Shown here: positions 12,127 through 14,938 of the stretch, piece by piece | Position numbering within the stretch: position 1 is the stretch's first letter | How the letters are laid out: every line of letters starts with the position of its first letter | NCBI GenBank assembly: GCA_026770585.1 | Contig: MU646366.1 | Location: 642,587-657,524 of the forward strand | Reading direction: 5' to 3' | From: Baffinella frigidus | Taxonomy: Eukaryota; Cryptophyceae; Cryptomonadales; Baffinellaceae | DNA: 14,938 nt | Notes under the pieces: model-generated | The model's database searches: none | What the model was told of the DNA's origin: nothing | What the model saw: the letters and a program-made list of their open reading frames with translations, nothing else | Program-made: the position numbers and the translations under genes

Positions 12127-14938
12127 TCAGGCAGTCTTGGGCTTTTCATCCATGTCCGCGGGACGAGTCCACGTTGTCTCGCCCGAGCTCTGCCGCAGCG
12201 GGGGAGACATGGTCAGTTGGAGTAGTGGCAAAGTGATCGGTGTAGGTTGTGGGGAGGCAACCGCGCAGCATCTGAAAGAAGCAGCGGCGAGCCTTAAAAA
12301 GTCCACGCTCCTGGGTGGTACAGGGCCCGAAGCGGGCGCCTATCTCGCGAGATAGCCTCGTGACAATGTCACGTGTGTGCCAGTTGGTGCGTGACCGGCG
12401 TCTCACGGCGCCGTCGCACACGCAACGCTCTGCCCCAGTCTATTTGGTCTCACCATGCGGGCGAGACCGGGCTCGTTTGACCCGAAAGTTGACGGGTTTG
12501 CACCAGGAAACCGAGGAGGTCAACTTAAGAATAGTCAGCCAACCCGAGTGAGGCAGGGCTAGCGGCTGGGGAAGGCCCGGGGGGGGGGCGTACGTGGTTG
12601 TGGAAGTATTTGTCGCCAGCCGGCGTGGTGTACTCCTTCCAGCCATCAGGAGGCGGCGGCGGCGCAGGCGTCGCCTCGGCGGGCTTCGCCGCCGCCACCA
12701 CGGGGGCAGCCGCGGCCGCGGGTGCCTGCGCCACCGGGGCCGCAGCCTGCGGCGCGGCGGCTGGCGGCTGGTAGCCCGCCGGCTGCGTGGGCGTAGGCCC
12801 GCCGACGTAGGCGTAGCCCGCGGCGGGCGCAGGGTTCTGCGGCGCGGGGGTGGCTGCTGCCACCCAGGAGTGTCCGTTCCACACCCACCCCGGGTACTGG
12901 CTCTGTTGCTGCTGGGGGGGGTACTGCTGCGCCTGCGTTGTTGGGGGATTGGGGTTTAGGGTTTGGGGTATGGGGTTTGGGGTTTGGGGTGTGGGGTTTG
13001 GGGTTCGGGGTTTGTGGTCTAGGTTGAGGGTTGAGGGTTGAGGGTTTAGGGTTTGGGGTTTAGGGTTCATGGTTTAGAATTTAGGATTTAGGGTTCAGGG
13101 TTCAGGGTTCAGGGTTCAGGGTTCAGGGTTTAGGATTGAGGGTTTGGGGTTTAGGGTAAGGGTTTAGGGGTAACCTGGGGCTGGGCCTGGGGCTGGGCCT
13201 GCGGCGCGGCAGCCGGGGGGTAGCCGTAACCCTGCGGGGCCTGCGGGGAGCAACCCTTCAGCTTCGGAGTCGCGGACAACGTGCGGGGCTGAGGGCGCTG
13301 CAGACAACGACGTTTTCCAAGTCAAATTGAATCAAACTTGTTGCGGGGGGAAGTTGGGTGTGGGGAATGACCTGCTGGGGGTGCCCTGGCCACTGCTGCT
13401 GCTGCTGCGGCTGCTGCTGCGCCCCGTAAGCCGGGTACCCCTGCACCCAACGTGAATCATCAGCACCGCACCGCTAAGGTCACGTGCACGCCAAAAAAAA
13501 CGCATCGTTTTAAAAGGGGCCGGCACCCCTTCCTTGCACGCGTTGCATGCGTTGCACGCGTTGCACGCTCGTGTCAATTGATATGCGAAGAGGCGAATGC
13601 TCGCATCGCCGCTTGACTCGAGAGTCTCTCTGCCTACCAACCAGCAAACCAACAAGCATGGCACGTGTGCCTTGTTGCACCTAGTGCTGGAGCTTCTGTT
13701 GAACCACCAACCAGCATGGCAACTTCACTGCGACAAGTGTGACTTGCTGGGGCTGGTACTAGAGCTGGTGTCGACCCTACCGTTGTTCTTCATGCTCATA
13801 GACTTTTGAATCACCCACCTCAAGGCTGAAGGGCCTTCCTAGGACCTGTATCGAGCGTAATAAAGAAAAACAAGAACACGCCCCGTTAGAGGCATCGAGT
13901 TGCTCGGACGGGCAAGCATTCAATGGTCTGTGGGCCTTGAAAAACAACGGGGCGTTCGACACGTTCCTCGGGATGGGCAAGCACCTGCTGCTGCTGCTGC
14001 TGCGGAGGGTAGGCCGCATGCTGCTGCGGCGCGCCATGCTGCTGCGCTTGCGGCGCCGCGTGCTGGGGCGCCGCGTGCTGGGGCTGGGGCGCCGCGTGCT
14101 GCGGCTGCTGCTGCTGCTGCTGGTGGGGCTGCGGCGCCCCATTCGCACCCACCCCATTCGCACCCGGACGCGGCGCCCCATTGGCAGCCTGCGCGCCGGC
14201 CTGCGGCGTGGGGGCGGCATGCTGCGGCGCCGAGGCGTACTGCTGCACCGCCGCGTAGCCAGCCTGCTGCGGCGCGCCGGGCGCAGGCGCCTGCGGCGCC
14301 GCGTGGTTCGGCGGCGCGTAGCCAGACTGCTGGTGCTGGTGCGGATGCGGCGCGGCGCCGTTGGCGACTGGCGGCCGCTGCTGGTGCTGCGCCGCCGCTG
14401 CCATCCCGGCAGGCATCCCGGCGGGCATCCCGGCAGGGGCGGAGGCGAGGGGCCACTGCATGCCTGCCGCGGAAGCTAGCGCGGGTTTCTTGGTCGGCCG
14501 GCTTGCGAGCATCTCCATCTCGGCCTGCAGGACCGGTGTTTAGGGGTTAGGGTTCAGGGTTCAGGGTTCAGGGTTTAGAGGATCACGTCACGGGCGTCGC
14601 GGCATCCAGGAGCGTGCCGGTGCTCGGGATGTGAGGCAATGACGCAGCGCAGCATTGCCACACAGCAGAGCTGTTGGTCCGGCAACCGAATGGAGTAGTT
14701 CTTGCTGGTCACGAACGCAATCCAACAACGATACACGTTGACGAAGCCGTCGACTGCCACAACGGTCCAATCGCCTCGCCACCGCGAGACCTCAAGAGCT
14801 CTGTCGACACTGAGGCACCAGTAACATGCTGGGTTCAAAACCCAGTTCAAAAGATTGAGGACATACCTGCTTGAGGATGTCCATCTTCCGGTCCTCCATG
14901 TTCTTCCCACCCGCCCCTCCGCCCCCTGCGCCCCCATT
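12127..14938 (-). CDS. Q/A/P-rich WW-domain protein, 3' part
   Basis: Exons on the minus strand: 14938-14867 (open at the window edge), 14524-13985, 13440-13372, 13240-13175, 12932-12594 and 12189-12127 (TGA at 12129-12127), every join in phase 0. The 382 visible residues begin with a glycine-rich stretch and KNMEDRKMDILKQ, continue as a long low-complexity region of A, Q, P and H with polyQ tracts and GMPAGMPAGM repeats, then YPGWVWNGHSWVAAATP, and end in a WW domain: PPPPPDGWKEYTTPAGDKYF, HNH, then across the intron SSGETTWTRPADMDEKPKTA. The two conserved tryptophans (GW.. and TTW) and the P after TWTR fit the WW consensus. WW domains bind proline-rich ligands, commonly in pre-mRNA processing or transcription; which applies here cannot be told. 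Confidence 0.8.
12426..12562 (-). mobile_element. F4 short inverted-repeat element, copy d
   Basis: About 137 bp, in reverse orientation to copies a and c. Ends are CGCTCTGCCCCAGTCTATTT on the left and GGGTT-complement AACCCGAGTGAGGCAGGGCTA on the right; the interior GAGGTCAACTTAAGAATAGT matches. Lies in the WW gene's last intron. Confidence 0.7.
12943..13174 (-). repeat. Heptad array that constitutes a whole intron
   Basis: The 242-nt intron 13174-12933 starts GTTACCCCTAAACCC and runs as CCCTAAA, CCCTGAA, CCCCAAA and CCCTCAA units until the final CCCCCAACAACGCAG. There is essentially no non-heptad sequence. The donor itself reads as a variant heptad. C-rich on the transcript strand. Confidence 0.9.
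13441..13984 (-). other. Intron with short tandem repeats in the WW gene
   Basis: Contains three to four copies of a GTTGCACGC nonamer at about 13535-13568 and an imperfect pair of roughly 65-bp units at about 13645-13770 built on ACCAACCAGCATGGCA and TGCTGGAGCT. No heptad array. Confidence 0.5.
14538..14580 (-). repeat. Short heptad array near a 3' splice site
   Basis: CCCTGAA, CCCTAAC and CCCTAAA on the transcript strand, ending 14 bases before the acceptor CTGCAG at 14530-14525. In the intron 14866-14525. Confidence 0.8.

Noticed and set aside
11864-12355. A 163-codon plus-strand open frame whose second half (from about 12131) looks protein-like and joins in phase to the frame at 11297-11404
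   Set aside because: It is antisense to the WW gene's last exon (12189-12127), which completes a textbook WW domain in phase. The plus-strand frame is best explained as a shadow.
13900-14550. Long plus-strand frames rich in R, A and L
   Set aside because: These are complements of the CAG/GCC-rich coding exon 14524-13985 on the minus strand and have no domain character.
14828-14848. GGGTTCAAAACCC, resembling a tRNA T-arm / B box
   Set aside because: No A box, acceptor stem or anticodon arm can be placed on either strand; it is a short palindrome in an intron.

Overview
The window is nuclear DNA of a eukaryote, most likely an alga with a complex red-lineage plastid (stramenopile, haptophyte, cryptophyte or relative; I cannot choose between them). 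Three things point there: genes split by many phase-consistent GT-AG introns; a predicted plastid precursor with a signal peptide ending in an A-S-A-F motif followed by a transit-like stretch; and degenerate plant/algal-type TTTAGGG-like heptads. It is not bacterial: no operons or ribosome binding sites are seen, and most long open frames are shadows.

Layout. (1) 1-2857, plus strand: the 3' part of an unrecognised gene in five exons (about 207 residues), possibly nucleic-acid binding. (2) 2858 to about 4975: no gene seen; a dense graveyard of short palindromic elements (families here called E, F2, F3, F4) and a threefold direct repeat. (3) about 5000-9314, minus strand: a nuclear gene for a plastid-targeted DUF3067 protein, reconstructed in at least nine exons; its last exon is uncertain. 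(4) 9456-10164, plus strand: a small two-exon gene of about 64 codons, divergent from gene 3 with only 141 bp between the start codons. (5) 10165-12126: mostly non-coding, with E elements and one orphan exon-like reading frame (11297-11404). (6) 12127-14938, minus strand: the 3' part of a Q/A/P-rich protein ending in a WW domain, six exons, open at the window edge.

The most interesting signal is how repeats are partitioned. Degenerate telomere-like heptad arrays (CCCTAAA, CCCTGAA, CCCTGCA and variants) are seen only inside predicted introns, nearly always C-rich on the transcribed (sense) strand, and often run right up to a splice site. One 242-nt intron (13174-12933) is heptad array from donor almost to acceptor. 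The about 120-bp palindromic E elements show the opposite distribution: nine of ten lie outside the predicted introns. A second point is degenerate tandem duplication of exon edges in the DUF3067 gene, with an E element sitting in one duplicate and absent from the other.

All exon models come from reading frame, splice-site phase and protein-family fit by eye. No search or transcript evidence was available.
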